Shown here: piece by piece, positions 1 through 9,234 of the stretch
How positions within the stretch are numbered: position 1 is the first letter of the stretch
Layout: each line of letters begins with the position of its first letter
Source: a virus
Reading direction: 5' to 3' (one strand)
Virus record (IMG/VR): IMGVR_UViG_3300035670_000417
Span: 1 to 44,395 of that record
DNA: 44,395 nt
Position numbers and translations under genes: made by a program
Notes under the pieces: model-generated
What the model was told of the DNA's origin: nothing
The model's input: the letters and a program-made list of their open reading frames with translations, nothing else
The model's database searches: none

Positions 1-28
1 TCGATTTTTCTAAAATAAATTCCGGCGT

Positions 29-400
29 ATGAATGAAACGGGGAAGGGGCGATTGCTGCTTGATCGTAGCAAGTGGCACGACGACATAAGGCTTTTGCAG
101 GTGGCACGCAAGCGACGATGGGAGATTGACGATAGTTTTCGAGATTTGATCGTTTCGCGTCTGCGGACTGTGATCGAAGAGGGCGATGACGAAATCGCAT
201 TGAAGGCTATTGCCGAATCTCGACACATGGAAGCACAGAACCAAAGGGATGAACACAAGGCATTAGATGAATTTCAGAACAGGGTCATCGAACTTGCCGA
301 TAGATTCGGCATTGACATTTCTGCTGCAAGGATTGGCGAGCAAGCCAGCGGAGGAGCAGGCGATGGCGATGCAGACATTGTTGATGCCGACGAAGACTGA
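29..400 (+). CDS. Putative terminase small subunit
   Basis: This 123-residue protein has no motif I can name. Its place immediately before, and overlapping by 38 bases, the large terminase gene is where phages encode the DNA-recognition small subunit. It is charged and predicted helical in the first 95 residues (rich in R, E and D), with an acidic Gly/Asp-rich tail. The ATG at 29 is the first start after the window edge, and I see no strong ribosome site before it. The function is inferred from position and general character only; another packaging accessory protein is possible. Confidence 0.55.
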   Translation: MNETGKGRLLLDRSKWHDDIRLLQVARKRRWEIDDSFRDLIVSRLRTVIEEGDDEIALKAIAESRHMEAQNQRDEHKALDEFQNRVIELADRFGIDISAARIGEQASGGAGDGDADIVDADED

Positions 401-2462
401 GCGTGACAAGGACATTCAGCGAAAGCGAGATGACCGGTCAGAATCGGCTCGCATTATCATTCCAGCGTGTGTCAACCCAGAGCGTCGTAAACGCTGCTTA
501 GCTGATCCAGCGTTGTTTCTTCGCACATATTTCGCAGATCGCTACAGATTAGAGTTTGGCGAGGATCACTTATTTATCATTGACACGATTGTCAGTCGAG
601 CAAAAAACGGCGGAAAGCAGGCGGTCGCAGCACCACGCGGACGCGGTAAAAGCGAGATCGTCAAGGGATTGCTTGTTTACTTGGTTTGCAGCCAGCTCGT
701 GCGGTTTATCTTGCCGGTTGCAGCAACAACGCCGCTAGCTAAGCGTCTCTATAAAGACTTCAAAAAGAAGTTGGCAACAAACGATTTGCTATATGAGGAC
801 TTTCCAGAAATATGCCACCCGATACGTGAGCTATCTGGTGCTCCACTGCGTGCAGCCAAGCAGCACGTAGATGGAAGATTGACGCAAATAGTCTGGACCG
901 ATGACTACGTTAGTTTGCCGCATGTGCCAGGCTCGCCATATGGTGGCGTCAAGATGGCGTACTACGGTTTAGACGCTGCTTTTCGTGGTGCCAACATCGA
1001 TGGCGACAGGCCAGACTTTGTATTGGTCGACGACCCAGAAACACGAGAGAGTGCCAAGAGCACGATGCAAATTCAGGATCGCGAGCAAATTCTCGATCAA
1101 GACATCAACGGCTTGGCATCACAGGAAGAACATTTAGCAGTCGTTGTGCTTTCGACGGTGCAAAACAATTACTGTCTTTCGGCACGTTTAACTGACCCGA
1201 AGATCAGGCCAAGCTATAACGGTAAGCGGTTTGGCATGGTGCTTTCGTGGCCGACTAACGACGATGCTTGGCAAGCGTACATGCAGAAGCGGCGGGAAGA
1301 TCAAATTGCAGGCGACGAACACGGGACGAGGGCTCTCGATTATTACGAGGCTAATCGAAAGCAAATGGATGAAGGCGTAAAAATGCTGTCCGAGCATTTC
1401 AAGCCGATAGAGATCAACGGTCGGCAGATGGTAGTTTCTGCCATACAGCAAGCCTACAACACAATTTCAGACACAAGCCGAGACGCCTACTTTACCGAAT
1501 ACCAAAACGACCCGCCCGTGTCTACTGGACCGCAGGGGCAAGGATTGACTGCCGATCTAGTCGCTACTCGCCTGAGTGGCCTAGCACGCAGGCAGCTACC
1601 AGCTAGCACGCTGGCTTTAACGGCTGCTATTGACCTCGGCAAGTATCGATGTCACTGGGTCGTGGTGGCGTGGTGGACAGGCGGCGGTGGCTGCGTGGTT
1701 GATTACGGCGTTGCTGAGGTCACAGGAACCGACAAGGCACAGGATAACGAAGCCAGCGAGCCAATGATCTATCGGGCGTTGCTCAACTGGCGTGATGAAT
1801 TGATGGCTAAGCTGTTCACCGACCAAACCGGAACGAACCGCCGAATTGACTTTTGCTTAGTGGATTCAGGCACGTTTACCACTGCTGCCTATGAGTTTTG
1901 CCGACAGGCAGGTGGAGTGTTCCATCCGTCGAAAGGCCTAAACCCGTACTACCCACGCAAGCAATCGACGGCCAATTGTATCGCATCGGCTAACTTGCAC
2001 GCTCAGCGATTCGCTAATGAAAATATCTGGCTTTATGAGCTAGATACTAGCCACTGGAAACAGTTTGTGCATGAGCGATTTCTCACGCCACCGATGGACG
2101 AAAATAACATGCTACGGCGTGGATCGCTGTCGCTGTTTGAATTGGACGGCTACGAGAAGCACGGCAGCTACGCAAAGCATATTGCAGCAGAAGAGTTGCT
2201 AACCGAGTTCAAAGAAGGTAAGGGAGTCAAGACTTACTGGAGCGTCAAGAACGAAAACAACCACTGGCTCGACGCTACCTACATGGCGGCGGCTGCATCC
2301 GAGGTATGTGGTATCAAATTGATTGGTGGTCCTGAAGTATCGGTTGAAGCTAGGCATGTTGACGTTGACAAGCCTAAGCCACGTAAGTCGGCAAACCCGA
2401 GGCAGCACGGTAGCACTCGGTTCAGATCGCGGCCAGGCGGTTGGGTTCCTAAACGGAGGTAG
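363..2462 (+). CDS. Terminase large subunit (GpA-like packaging ATPase-nuclease)
   Basis: This motor protein cuts and pumps phage DNA into proheads. Near residues 90-105 there is a Walker A type loop (AAPRGRGKSEIVKG) and near residue 220 a Walker B stretch (PDFVLVDDPE). The C-terminal half looks like the RNase H-fold nuclease: an acidic strand in AAIDLGKYRCHWVVVAW, a second acidic site in DFCLVDSG, and NHWLDATYMA, resembling the His-Asp end motif of the lambda GpA type. I chose ATG 363 because GGAGGAG lies six bases upstream; the frame is open further back to 267 but overlaps the small subunit more. About 699 residues, a normal size. Confidence 0.9.
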   Translation: MAMQTLLMPTKTERDKDIQRKRDDRSESARIIIPACVNPERRKRCLADPALFLRTYFADRYRLEFGEDHLFIIDTIVSRAKNGGKQAVAAPRGRGKSEIVKGLLVYLVCSQLVRFILPVAATTPLAKRLYKDFKKKLATNDLLYEDFPEICHPIRELSGAPLRAAKQHVDGRLTQIVWTDDYVSLPHVPGSPYGGVKMAYYGLDAAFRGANIDGDRPDFVLVDDPETRESAKSTMQIQDREQILDQDINGLASQEEHLAVVVLSTVQNNYCLSARLTDPKIRPSYNGKRFGMVLSWPTNDDAWQAYMQKRREDQIAGDEHGTRALDYYEANRKQMDEGVKMLSEHFKPIEINGRQMVVSAIQQAYNTISDTSRDAYFTEYQNDPPVSTGPQGQGLTADLVATRLSGLARRQLPASTLALTAAIDLGKYRCHWVVVAWWTGGGGCVVDYGVAEVTGTDKAQDNEASEPMIYRALLNWRDELMAKLFTDQTGTNRRIDFCLVDSGTFTTAAYEFCRQAGGVFHPSKGLNPYYPRKQSTANCIASANLHAQRFANENIWLYELDTSHWKQFVHERFLTPPMDENNMLRRGSLSLFELDGYEKHGSYAKHIAAEELLTEFKEGKGVKTYWSVKNENNHWLDATYMAAAASEVCGIKLIGGPEVSVEARHVDVDKPKPRKSANPRQHGSTRFRSRPGGWVPKRR

Positions 2463-2463
2463 C

Positions 2464-2712
2464 ATGAGGTCAAGTACAATGAGCAGGAAGCGTAGACAAG
2501 ATGATCGAATCGAGCGACAACCCGACGTTAGAACCGAGGAGGCGGTGATCATCGCCAAGCCTCGGGGATTTGAGCCTAGGCATTGTTCCGCCTGCACGTC
2601 GCTGCGTGAGGACAAAACAAAGAACTATAGCTTTGTTTATCACACGCGAGGCAAAGTCAGATATTGCAAGTGCGGATACTGCGGTAACACATGGTCGCAG
2701 TTTTCTGATTAA
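2464..2712 (+). CDS. Small zinc-ribbon protein
   Basis: An 82-residue basic protein with a C-terminal Cys4 zinc ribbon: CSAC near residue 43, then CKCGYC about 25 residues later, followed by GNTWSQF. The basic N-terminus (MSRKRRQDDR) suggests nucleic acid binding. ATG 2464 follows an excellent ribosome site (CGGAGGT) that overlaps the end of the terminase gene, so the two are translated together. It resembles Com-like phage zinc-finger regulators in size and fold, but I cannot assign a precise role. The next 70 bases carry two hairpins. Confidence 0.7.
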   Translation: MRSSTMSRKRRQDDRIERQPDVRTEEAVIIAKPRGFEPRHCSACTSLREDKTKNYSFVYHTRGKVRYCKCGYCGNTWSQFSD

Positions 2713-2755
2713 GTGTACCAGCGTCATGGTACACTTGGGCTTCTTAGTGTAGCCC
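2711..2755 (+). promoter_or_regulatory. Two tandem stem-loops before the head-tail joining gene
   Basis: A perfect 9-bp inverted repeat (AAGTGTACC / GGTACACTT, 2711-2719 and 2728-2736) is followed at once by a second stem (GGGCT / AGCCC, 2737-2741 and 2751-2755). Neither is followed by a T run, so a simple intrinsic terminator is unlikely. An operator, RNA processing site or attenuator between early packaging genes and head genes fits better. The first arm begins in the stop codon region of the zinc-ribbon gene. Confidence 0.5.
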
Positions 2756-2783
2756 TATTGCTGGAACATGCGATCCTAAACGC

Positions 2784-2993
2784 ATGGACCCAGCGACTTT
2801 ACTATCGCAGATCGAAGCGGCTATCTCAGCTCTACTTACGGGCGGAGCTAGTTCGTACTCTATTGGCTCTCGATCTGTCACGAAGCTCGATCTTAAGTCG
2901 CTGATGGAAGAGCGGCGAATGCTTCAGATAGAGGTCAGTCGTTCATCTGGTTCCGGTGCATTTTCCCTTGGAAAACTAGGGAGACGCCGATGA
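2784..2993 (+). CDS. gpW-like head-tail joining protein
   Basis: A 69-residue protein placed between terminase and portal. Its pattern (short amphipathic helix, LLTGGASSYSIGSRSV hairpin-like stretch, then LDLKSLMEERRMLQIEV helix and a basic Gly-rich tail) matches the lambda gpW / gp6 family, which sits under the portal after DNA filling. Size is typical (lambda W is 68 residues). The stop overlaps the portal start (ATGA). No clear ribosome site precedes ATG 2784. Family call from pattern and position. Confidence 0.75.
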   Translation: MDPATLLSQIEAAISALLTGGASSYSIGSRSVTKLDLKSLMEERRMLQIEVSRSSGSGAFSLGKLGRRR

Positions 2994-4795
2994 ACATTCT
3001 CGACAAGGTTATTGGCTACTTCTCCCCACGAGCAGGACTGCGACGAGCACAAGCTAGGCAGTTGTTCAAGCGTGCCTATCAAGGAGCCGAAGCCAATCGC
3101 CTGACGAATCACAAGAAGCCACGCAACCTAGCTGCCGATCAAGAACTGATGGGGCCATTTGGTGCTGATGCGTTACGTGCCTGGGCTCGTGCTTTAGTTC
3201 GTGACAACGCCTATGCCTGGAATGTCGTAGACACCATTGTCTCTAACATCATTGGCGACGGCATTACAGCACAATCGACCTATGAAACGCCAGACGGCGA
3301 AGACGTTGAAGACGTAAACGACGCTAGGGATAAGCTGTGGTCGCAATGGTGCGAAGTCGCAGACATCAATGGTGAATTGACGTTTGCCGAAATTCAGATT
3401 CTCGCCCAGCGGGAAATTGTCGAAGCAGGCGAAGTGCTCATTCGCGTCATCAATACGCCAAGCAAGGAGTACAAAGGCATCGCTCGGCCTGTTCCTTTGG
3501 CTCTGGAGATGATCGAGGCCGACCGCCTTTCACTTGAGCGCGACACATTTAAGACGCGACCGGCCCGAGGCGATGGCAATAGCGTTATTCGGGGCGTTGA
3601 GGTTGACGAAAAGGGTAAGCCGGTTGCCTACTGGATTTATCCGCAGCATCCAAACAGTCCTTACGCTGTGATGAACCAAGTGCCGGAACGGATACCGGCA
3701 TCTGAGGTCATTCATCTTTATCGCAAGGATCGCGTCGGCCAGACTCGTGGCGTTACTTGGTTTGCTCCGATCATGTCTTGGATGCGTGATCTTGGTGTTT
3801 ATGTTGATAACGAGATTCAAGCTTCGGCTGTGGCAAGCTGTTTTGGTGTGGCCATTAAGTCTGACATGCCAGTCGGCAATCTTATGGCTCCCAGTGGCGA
3901 AGATACTACCGACGACAACGGTAACAGCCTGGAGTATTTAGAGCCAGCAATGGTCGTTCGATTGCGTCCTGGTGAGTCCGTCGAGTCGATCAATCCAGGT
4001 CGTCCGAACTCGGCTAGCGAGCCTTGGATAAATCTTATGCTTCGCGGTATTTGTGCTGGGACAGGCACGAACTACGAAGCCATCGCGAAAGACTTTTCAA
4101 AGACTAGCTACAGCAGTTCACGCACGAGCAAACTAGAAGACCGCCCGCGTTACAAGCGTGGCCAGAACTATATCGTTCATCACTTCTGCTTTCCGGTCTG
4201 GGATCGATTCTGTGACGCTGCGGCTCGTGTTGACGCCGAGGGGTTTCCTACATCCGCAGAACTGCTAGAAGATCGCCGTGGCGTGGCTCCCGTCGAATGG
4301 CAGTTGCCTGAGCAGGAGTGGGTCGACCCGTCCAGCGAGCAGACCGCTGCACTGTCTTCAATCGAAAACTTTATGTCGACGTACCAAGACGAGATTGGTA
4401 GTCGCGGTGGTTCGTGGCGTGCCAAGTTCTACCAGCGGGCCAAAGAAGATCGCTTGCGGATCAAGCTGGGATTGCTGACTGAGGCTGAGAAAGCGGCACA
4501 GATGATGGCCGCTCAGACTGGTTCTACAACGCCAGCGGATGACATCGTTGCGGCTGAGGAAAGCGGCAGTGGTGAATGGATGGGACTAAGCCGCTTGCAG
4601 TGGAATCGCAACCGCAAAGCCCTGACGGATGTACTTAACGGTCTAGCTGATGGCTCGATGTCGACGGCGTTAGCCGAGGCTCAACTCTCCATGATCGGCA
4701 TGAGCCAAAAGAACATCGACGCAATCATTGCCGACGTTTCGGACGGTACTGTCGACAATCCGCTACCAGCAGAAGAGGAGCCCGCCAATGCGTAA
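2990..4795 (+). CDS. Portal protein (lambda-type)
   Basis: This 601-residue dodecameric ring protein forms the DNA gate at one capsid vertex. The N-terminal half carries the family pattern: LRRAQARQLFKRAYQGA, NAYAWNVVDTIVSNIIGDGI, LWSQWCEVADINGELTF and IPASEVIHLYRKDRVGQTRG, then the long helix stretch GICAGTGTNYEAIAKDFSKT with the YSSSR motif typical of lambda-family portals. The start overlaps the gpW stop (ATGA) and a GGGAG ribosome site precedes it. The end overlaps the protease-capsid gene by 8 bases. Confidence 0.9.
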   Translation: MNILDKVIGYFSPRAGLRRAQARQLFKRAYQGAEANRLTNHKKPRNLAADQELMGPFGADALRAWARALVRDNAYAWNVVDTIVSNIIGDGITAQSTYETPDGEDVEDVNDARDKLWSQWCEVADINGELTFAEIQILAQREIVEAGEVLIRVINTPSKEYKGIARPVPLALEMIEADRLSLERDTFKTRPARGDGNSVIRGVEVDEKGKPVAYWIYPQHPNSPYAVMNQVPERIPASEVIHLYRKDRVGQTRGVTWFAPIMSWMRDLGVYVDNEIQASAVASCFGVAIKSDMPVGNLMAPSGEDTTDDNGNSLEYLEPAMVVRLRPGESVESINPGRPNSASEPWINLMLRGICAGTGTNYEAIAKDFSKTSYSSSRTSKLEDRPRYKRGQNYIVHHFCFPVWDRFCDAAARVDAEGFPTSAELLEDRRGVAPVEWQLPEQEWVDPSSEQTAALSSIENFMSTYQDEIGSRGGSWRAKFYQRAKEDRLRIKLGLLTEAEKAAQMMAAQTGSTTPADDIVAAEESGSGEWMGLSRLQWNRNRKALTDVLNGLADGSMSTALAEAQLSMIGMSQKNIDAIIADVSDGTVDNPLPAEEEPANA

Positions 4796-7004
4796 GAAAG
4801 GCAAGCTACCTCCGCTAAAAACAGACGCACTTGCCATGCGGTCACTGTCGGTTAAGTCGCCATCTGCAGACTCGGCACAGCGATCTGTTCGCGTGGTCAC
4901 AGCGACGGAAAATCCAATCGACCGTTGGGACGAACGCAGGGGCGAAGTCGTCTCTGAGGTCCTCGTGATGGACGGTATGCAGATGCGTCCAGGTGCCACG
5001 CAAATCCCAATTGTAGACAGCCACGACACAACGACCGTCCGCAACGTACTAGGCAGCTTACGCAATCTGACTATCGATGGTGACGAGTTTGGTGGCGTGG
5101 CTTACTTCGCCAGCGACGACGAGTCGCAGCGAGCCTACACGAAACTGCTCGAAGGCCACATCACAGATTTTTCCATTACCGCACAGCCTAACGAGGTGCT
5201 AGAGCTTCGGAGCGGTCAACGATACACGACATCGCGAGGCACCGAGGTCATCGGTCCTGCCAATGTCATCACGAACTGGACGGCATTAGATGCCAGCCTA
5301 GTGGCCACGGGGGCCGATTCACGATCGACGGTGCGTCGGTCTTATGTAGACCTTAAGCAAAGGAAAAGAACAGTGGACCCAGCATTATTGGAGCAACTCA
5401 AAGCAATGGGACTTCCCGATGGAATGGAAGATCCAAACCAGGTTTTAGCTTGGGTTGTTGGCAAGCTTGGTGGCGAGTCGGCACCAGCCGAAGCGGTTGA
5501 ATCAATGGAAGAAGAGAAGCCAGCCGAGGAAGTGGCACCCGTCGAGGAAGAGGTTGTTGAAAAGATGGAAGACGAAGAAAAGCCAGTCGTCGAGGCAACA
5601 GCCCGAGCGGCGATTGAAGGCAAGATTAAGCGAGCTTTGGAAGCAGACCAAAAGCGTCGCAATGAAATACAGGCAACGTGCAAGCTTGCGAAAGTAGAAC
5701 GCGCTTTCGCTGACCAACTGTGTGACGCAGGCGTTAGCGTCGATGTGGCTAAACAAAGGATCATCGAAAAGATGGCAACTCAACCGCTAGGACGTTCGGT
5801 CGACGGAGACGCGGTTCGCGTTACCAAGTCGTCCGATGACAAGTATTTCGAGGCAGCTCGAGACGGATTGCTCATGCGGGCACAAACATCCTCACGAGTC
5901 CACCGAAAACTGTTTGAAGGCGAAAAGCCTGCAGAAGGCTCGCAGGACTTTAGCCGCATGAGCTTGCTGCGTATGGCCGAAAAATTTATGCAGCGTGCGG
6001 GCGTCAACACCGATCGTCACAGCTCGCCGGATATCGCTCGAGCAGCTATTGGCGATCCCAAAGCGCTAGCCAGATTGAACATTTCTCGTAGTGATCCGGC
6101 CTACCACACAACTGGCAGCTTTGCCAACTTGTTGCTTGATGCGTCGAACAAAACGCTGCTGGCTGGCTACGAAGAGGCACCATACACATGGAACCTGTGG
6201 GCACGCCAAGCTGGATCAGTTGATGACTTCAAGAACATCAACCGCATTCGGTTCAGCGAGTCTCCTGATTTGGAGATCGTTCCTGAAAATACCGAATACC
6301 ACGAGGGTGTGATGACGGACTCTAAGGAGTCTTACAAGGTCGAAAAGTTCGGTAAGGTGTTTACTGTCACGTGGGAAACAGTTGTAAACGACGACCTCGA
6401 CGCGATCAGCCGCATTCCTGCAATGCACGGCAACGCAGCACGACGTACACAAAACAAAAAGGTGTACGAGGTCCTGACCAGCAACCCAACTATGGGCGAT
6501 GGTGTTGCACTGTTCGGTGCTCACGCTTCCGGTTCTAACACGACTGGAGCTGCTGCTGCTCCAAGTGTAACAACTCTCAACGCAGCATTTTTAGCGATGC
6601 GCAAGCAGACTGGCCTCAACAGTTCGGCCATTCTCAACATCATCCCACGTTACTTGATCGTCCCTGTTGCTTATGAAGCCACGGCTTTGGAACTGGTCAA
6701 TTCGATCAGCTACAACGCGGCCAACAACAACGAGGGCGTCAAGAACATTTACGGCCCTGGTGGTCCTCGCAACATCACCGTTATCGGCGAGCCTCAGCTT
6801 GATGCAGCTAGTGCGACCGTTTGGTACATGGCTGCCGATCCTGCGCAAATCGATACCGTTGAAATTTCATTCCTGAGCGGTGAAGAGTCGCCAGTTCTCG
6901 AAAGCGAATGGGACTTCGATAAGGACTGCTACAAGTACAAGATTCGCCAGACTTTCGGAGTCAAAGCAATCGATTGGCGTGGTCTGTTCCGAAACAGTGC
7001 GTGA
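4788..7004 (+). CDS. Prohead protease / major capsid protein fusion
   Basis: One 738-residue chain combines three head functions. Residues about 1-200 look like an HK97-family S78 prohead protease, with the likely catalytic His in PIVDSHD (near 78) and Ser in HITDFSITAQ (near 129). Residues about 215-320 are Glu-rich and helical like a scaffold, with an acidic run near 237-270. Residues about 345-738 are the capsid shell protein, with stretches such as PYTWNLWARQAGSVDDFK and LNIIPRYLIVPVAYEATA. The protease is expected to cut itself and the scaffold from the mature shell. ATG 4788 is chosen for the AGAGGAG site upstream; the frame extends to 4728 inside the portal gene. Confidence 0.88.
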   Translation: MRKKGKLPPLKTDALAMRSLSVKSPSADSAQRSVRVVTATENPIDRWDERRGEVVSEVLVMDGMQMRPGATQIPIVDSHDTTTVRNVLGSLRNLTIDGDEFGGVAYFASDDESQRAYTKLLEGHITDFSITAQPNEVLELRSGQRYTTSRGTEVIGPANVITNWTALDASLVATGADSRSTVRRSYVDLKQRKRTVDPALLEQLKAMGLPDGMEDPNQVLAWVVGKLGGESAPAEAVESMEEEKPAEEVAPVEEEVVEKMEDEEKPVVEATARAAIEGKIKRALEADQKRRNEIQATCKLAKVERAFADQLCDAGVSVDVAKQRIIEKMATQPLGRSVDGDAVRVTKSSDDKYFEAARDGLLMRAQTSSRVHRKLFEGEKPAEGSQDFSRMSLLRMAEKFMQRAGVNTDRHSSPDIARAAIGDPKALARLNISRSDPAYHTTGSFANLLLDASNKTLLAGYEEAPYTWNLWARQAGSVDDFKNINRIRFSESPDLEIVPENTEYHEGVMTDSKESYKVEKFGKVFTVTWETVVNDDLDAISRIPAMHGNAARRTQNKKVYEVLTSNPTMGDGVALFGAHASGSNTTGAAAAPSVTTLNAAFLAMRKQTGLNSSAILNIIPRYLIVPVAYEATALELVNSISYNAANNNEGVKNIYGPGGPRNITVIGEPQLDAASATVWYMAADPAQIDTVEISFLSGEESPVLESEWDFDKDCYKYKIRQTFGVKAIDWRGLFRNSA

Positions 7005-7020
7005 TAGCAACTGACAACAC

Positions 7021-7080
7021 ACGGGTGGCTGCTCCCGTTTAAGAATTGAGTTGACAGCCGGGAAAGACCGGCACCCTTTT
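7021..7080 (+). terminator. Two weak terminator-like hairpins after the capsid gene
   Basis: The 134-base gap after the capsid gene holds two stems: ACGGG/CCCGT (7021-7025, 7034-7038) followed by TT, and GCCGG/CCGGC (7057-7061, 7068-7072) followed by ACCC and four T. Both are short with weak T tracts. They may damp transcription between the very abundant capsid message and the tail genes, or protect the 3' end of the capsid mRNA. A TTGACA lies at 7051, but I see no good -10 at the right distance. Confidence 0.4.
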
Positions 7081-7138
7081 GCACTCCACAACGTAGCGGA
7101 ATGCGATGACCGTTGTTTTCAGATGAAAGATCACACAG

Positions 7139-7813
7139 ATGGCTGGTGTACAAGATTTCCTAGAGTTTTATGAAGACTTCCTCGGCCCGCAAACGCTGAC
7201 CGCTTCGCCGACAAACAGCGACCGATGGGACATCAATGACGTTTCTTCGGCAGGAACTCCGACCTACACTGTCGGCGGAATCAATGGAGAAGCGACACTG
7301 GCGTTTGATTCCCAGGGTGAAATTCAGAACGTCTGTCTGTTTCAGTCTGATGTTTTGAACTGGGACATCGATCTTCTACAGCGAGTTGAGTTTCGAGTTA
7401 AGGTGACAGCCGAAGTCGGCGGAACCCTTGACTCCGCAACGTCTGTTGCGTTTGGGATGTGTTCGGCTCGTGCTGATGCAATTGACTCGCTTGCTGCCCA
7501 CGCTAGCTTCCGAGCTATTGGCAGTAATGCAATTGTCGTCGAGTCAGACGACGCAGTAACAGACCTCGATGACAAGTCGACGGGTGCAAGCTTCACGAGC
7601 GGAACCTACAAGAAGTTTGTCATTGACTTCTGCGGCGGCAAGAGCGATGTCAAGTTCTACATTGATGGTGTTCGCGTCGCTGCGTCCACCACGTTCGATA
7701 TGAGCGGATACACCGCAGGCCTGCAGCCATACTGCCAACTGCAAAAGACTGCAGACGCAAACGTGGACAGCGTGACGATTGACTACATCAAGATCGTATC
7801 GAAGCGAGCCTAA
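7139..7813 (+). CDS. Beta-sandwich virion protein (LamG-like), possible capsid decoration protein
   Basis: A 224-residue acidic protein with alternating hydrophobic strands and no membrane or signal segment. The pattern ends in FYIDGVRVAASTTFDMSG, the strand-turn typical of concanavalin/LamG-like jelly rolls, and begins with FYEDFLGPQTLT. It lies between capsid and head-tail connector, where capsid decoration proteins are usually encoded, so surface decoration with a carbohydrate-binding-like fold is a fair inference. No catalytic residues are recognisable. Confidence 0.55.
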   Translation: MAGVQDFLEFYEDFLGPQTLTASPTNSDRWDINDVSSAGTPTYTVGGINGEATLAFDSQGEIQNVCLFQSDVLNWDIDLLQRVEFRVKVTAEVGGTLDSATSVAFGMCSARADAIDSLAAHASFRAIGSNAIVVESDDAVTDLDDKSTGASFTSGTYKKFVIDFCGGKSDVKFYIDGVRVAASTTFDMSGYTAGLQPYCQLQKTADANVDSVTIDYIKIVSKRA

Positions 7814-7816
7814 ACC

Positions 7817-8176
7817 TTGACGCTGCGCGACATGATTACTACTGACGCCAGCTCGGTGTTCACATCGACTAGCGACTTCGCCGAGGAAATCACCTACTAC
7901 CCCAAGCAGAAGTTTGGGGAGTCGGTGCCTACGCCTCGGACGATAAACGCAGTTGTCTTTCGCGAGCAGTTTCAAAGCCTGGACGACGACACGAACTCGC
8001 CAGTATGGCAAATCCATGTAGTGAATGACGACACGTTAGGAATCAGTTCGACAGAGTTAAATCTAGGTGGCGATCAGATCGCATTGCCGCCTAGAGACGG
8101 TCAGGACGCAGCACGTAGGACGATTACATATTTGCAAACGCAAGACCACGGAATGCTTGTGCTTGAATGCCGGTAA
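7817..8176 (+). CDS. Head-tail connector / neck protein
   Basis: A 119-residue protein with an N-terminal helix (LRDMITTDASSVFTSTSDFAE) followed by beta strands, ending TYLQTQDHGMLVLECR. This layout and place match small head completion (stopper, FII-like) proteins that bridge portal and tail. The start is uncertain: TTG 7817 gives the family-like MTLRDMI opening but lacks a ribosome site; ATG 7832 is the next choice. The end overlaps the next gene by ten bases, supporting coupled translation. Confidence 0.65.
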   Translation: MTLRDMITTDASSVFTSTSDFAEEITYYPKQKFGESVPTPRTINAVVFREQFQSLDDDTNSPVWQIHVVNDDTLGISSTELNLGGDQIALPPRDGQDAARRTITYLQTQDHGMLVLECR

Positions 8177-8676
8177 CAGAAGTAAGACCAGTAGTCGAAC
8201 GCATAGCAAGCGAGCTGTTTGATAGGCTCAGCTTGCTTGCTGCTGGCTACTCAGATTACTTCATTGCCTCCGAGGTTATCAGGCCAACTCGGCTCGATGT
8301 CGGCACTCCTAAGAACTTACAGATTGTATTGACGCAAGGCTCGCCAGAGGTCGACGAGGAGCTGGGTTGTCCAGGCAATCCGCCAGCGACTGCCTATCGC
8401 ATTGTCTTCAACATCCGTTGTCGTGTGATGCCGAGTGAACGCGATACGACTCCGGTTGACGAGTACATAAACGTAATGGCCGCAGAAGTTGTGCGGGTTG
8501 TGTGTGACGAGACAGAACTGACATATCCGTGGCACACAATGGAAAACTTGGCGGTCAACGCAGAATGGCAGCCTCACGAGAACATTGATTCAGACGGAAG
8601 CTATGACGGCGTGAATGTCCCGCTCCTCATCACTTACAGGGTCAGTGAAAACAACCCGTTCGAGGTGAGAGCATGA
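8167..8676 (+). CDS. Tail terminator / tail completion protein (gpU-like)
   Basis: A 169-residue protein in the usual slot for the tail terminator, which caps the tail tube where it joins the head. It starts with a helix (VVERIASELFDRLSLL), then strands including YRIVFNIRCRVMPSERD, a helix (VDEYINVMAAEVVRVV), and a final strand LLITYRVSENNPFE. This alternation resembles gpU-type folds. Overlaps both neighbours by a few bases. The assignment rests on order and secondary-structure pattern. Confidence 0.6.
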   Translation: MPVTEVRPVVERIASELFDRLSLLAAGYSDYFIASEVIRPTRLDVGTPKNLQIVLTQGSPEVDEELGCPGNPPATAYRIVFNIRCRVMPSERDTTPVDEYINVMAAEVVRVVCDETELTYPWHTMENLAVNAEWQPHENIDSDGSYDGVNVPLLITYRVSENNPFEVRA

Positions 8677-9233
8677 TGAGCGTCAGGATAGCCAATGGCG
8701 ACATTGCGAGGGTCAAGACGGCGATTGAGGGGACTGGGAGAAACCTGCGGAAAGAGTTGGTAATAGCCGTCAATAAAACGGCAAAGAAAACCCAGTCAGG
8801 AATAGCTAGGCAACTTTCCTCAGTGTTAAACCTGAAGCAAAAGATATCTAAGCGTGGCGTAAAAATAACGCGAGGGGCATCCACTAACGACATATCGGCA
8901 AGAGTAGAGGTAAGCAAAGACAAGAGGTTTAATCTAGTCAGCTTCACTGACACAAAACAAACTGACGAAGGCGTGTCCTACAAGGTTATGAAAAAAGGAC
9001 CAAGACGGATTGCGAAGGGTGCGTTTGAGGTTGGTCGCTGGGGCGGTCGTGCTCATCGTAGAAAAACAAAAGAGCGAGGGCCACTTAGGGGACTGAGGGG
9101 ACCATCGGCGTGGGGCGTGTTTGTAGTTGGGAAAATGATCCAGCCGACTGCTAAGGAAACAGAAGCCGCACTTCTGAAAGAGATTAACAACCGTATTCGA
9201 TTCTTGGAACTGAAAAAAGCAGGAACTATATAA
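8673..9233 (+). CDS. Minor tail protein Z-like (tail completion)
   Basis: A 186-residue strongly basic protein. The N-terminal stretch LRKELVIAVNKTAKKTQSGIARQLS and the central VGRWGGRAHRRKTKERGP resemble the prophage minor tail protein Z (GPZ) family, which connects the tail end to the head. Two ATGs stand in tandem at 8673 and 8676. The start overlaps the preceding stop (ATGATGA), and the next gene begins two bases after the stop, so it is one transcription-translation unit with its neighbours. Confidence 0.7.
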   Translation: MMSVRIANGDIARVKTAIEGTGRNLRKELVIAVNKTAKKTQSGIARQLSSVLNLKQKISKRGVKITRGASTNDISARVEVSKDKRFNLVSFTDTKQTDEGVSYKVMKKGPRRIAKGAFEVGRWGGRAHRRKTKERGPLRGLRGPSAWGVFVVGKMIQPTAKETEAALLKEINNRIRFLELKKAGTI

Positions 9234-9234
9234 G

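Noticed and set aside
5342-5764. Minus-strand 140-residue frame under the capsid gene
   Set aside because: Ser-rich antisense shadow of the Glu/Lys-rich scaffold segment.
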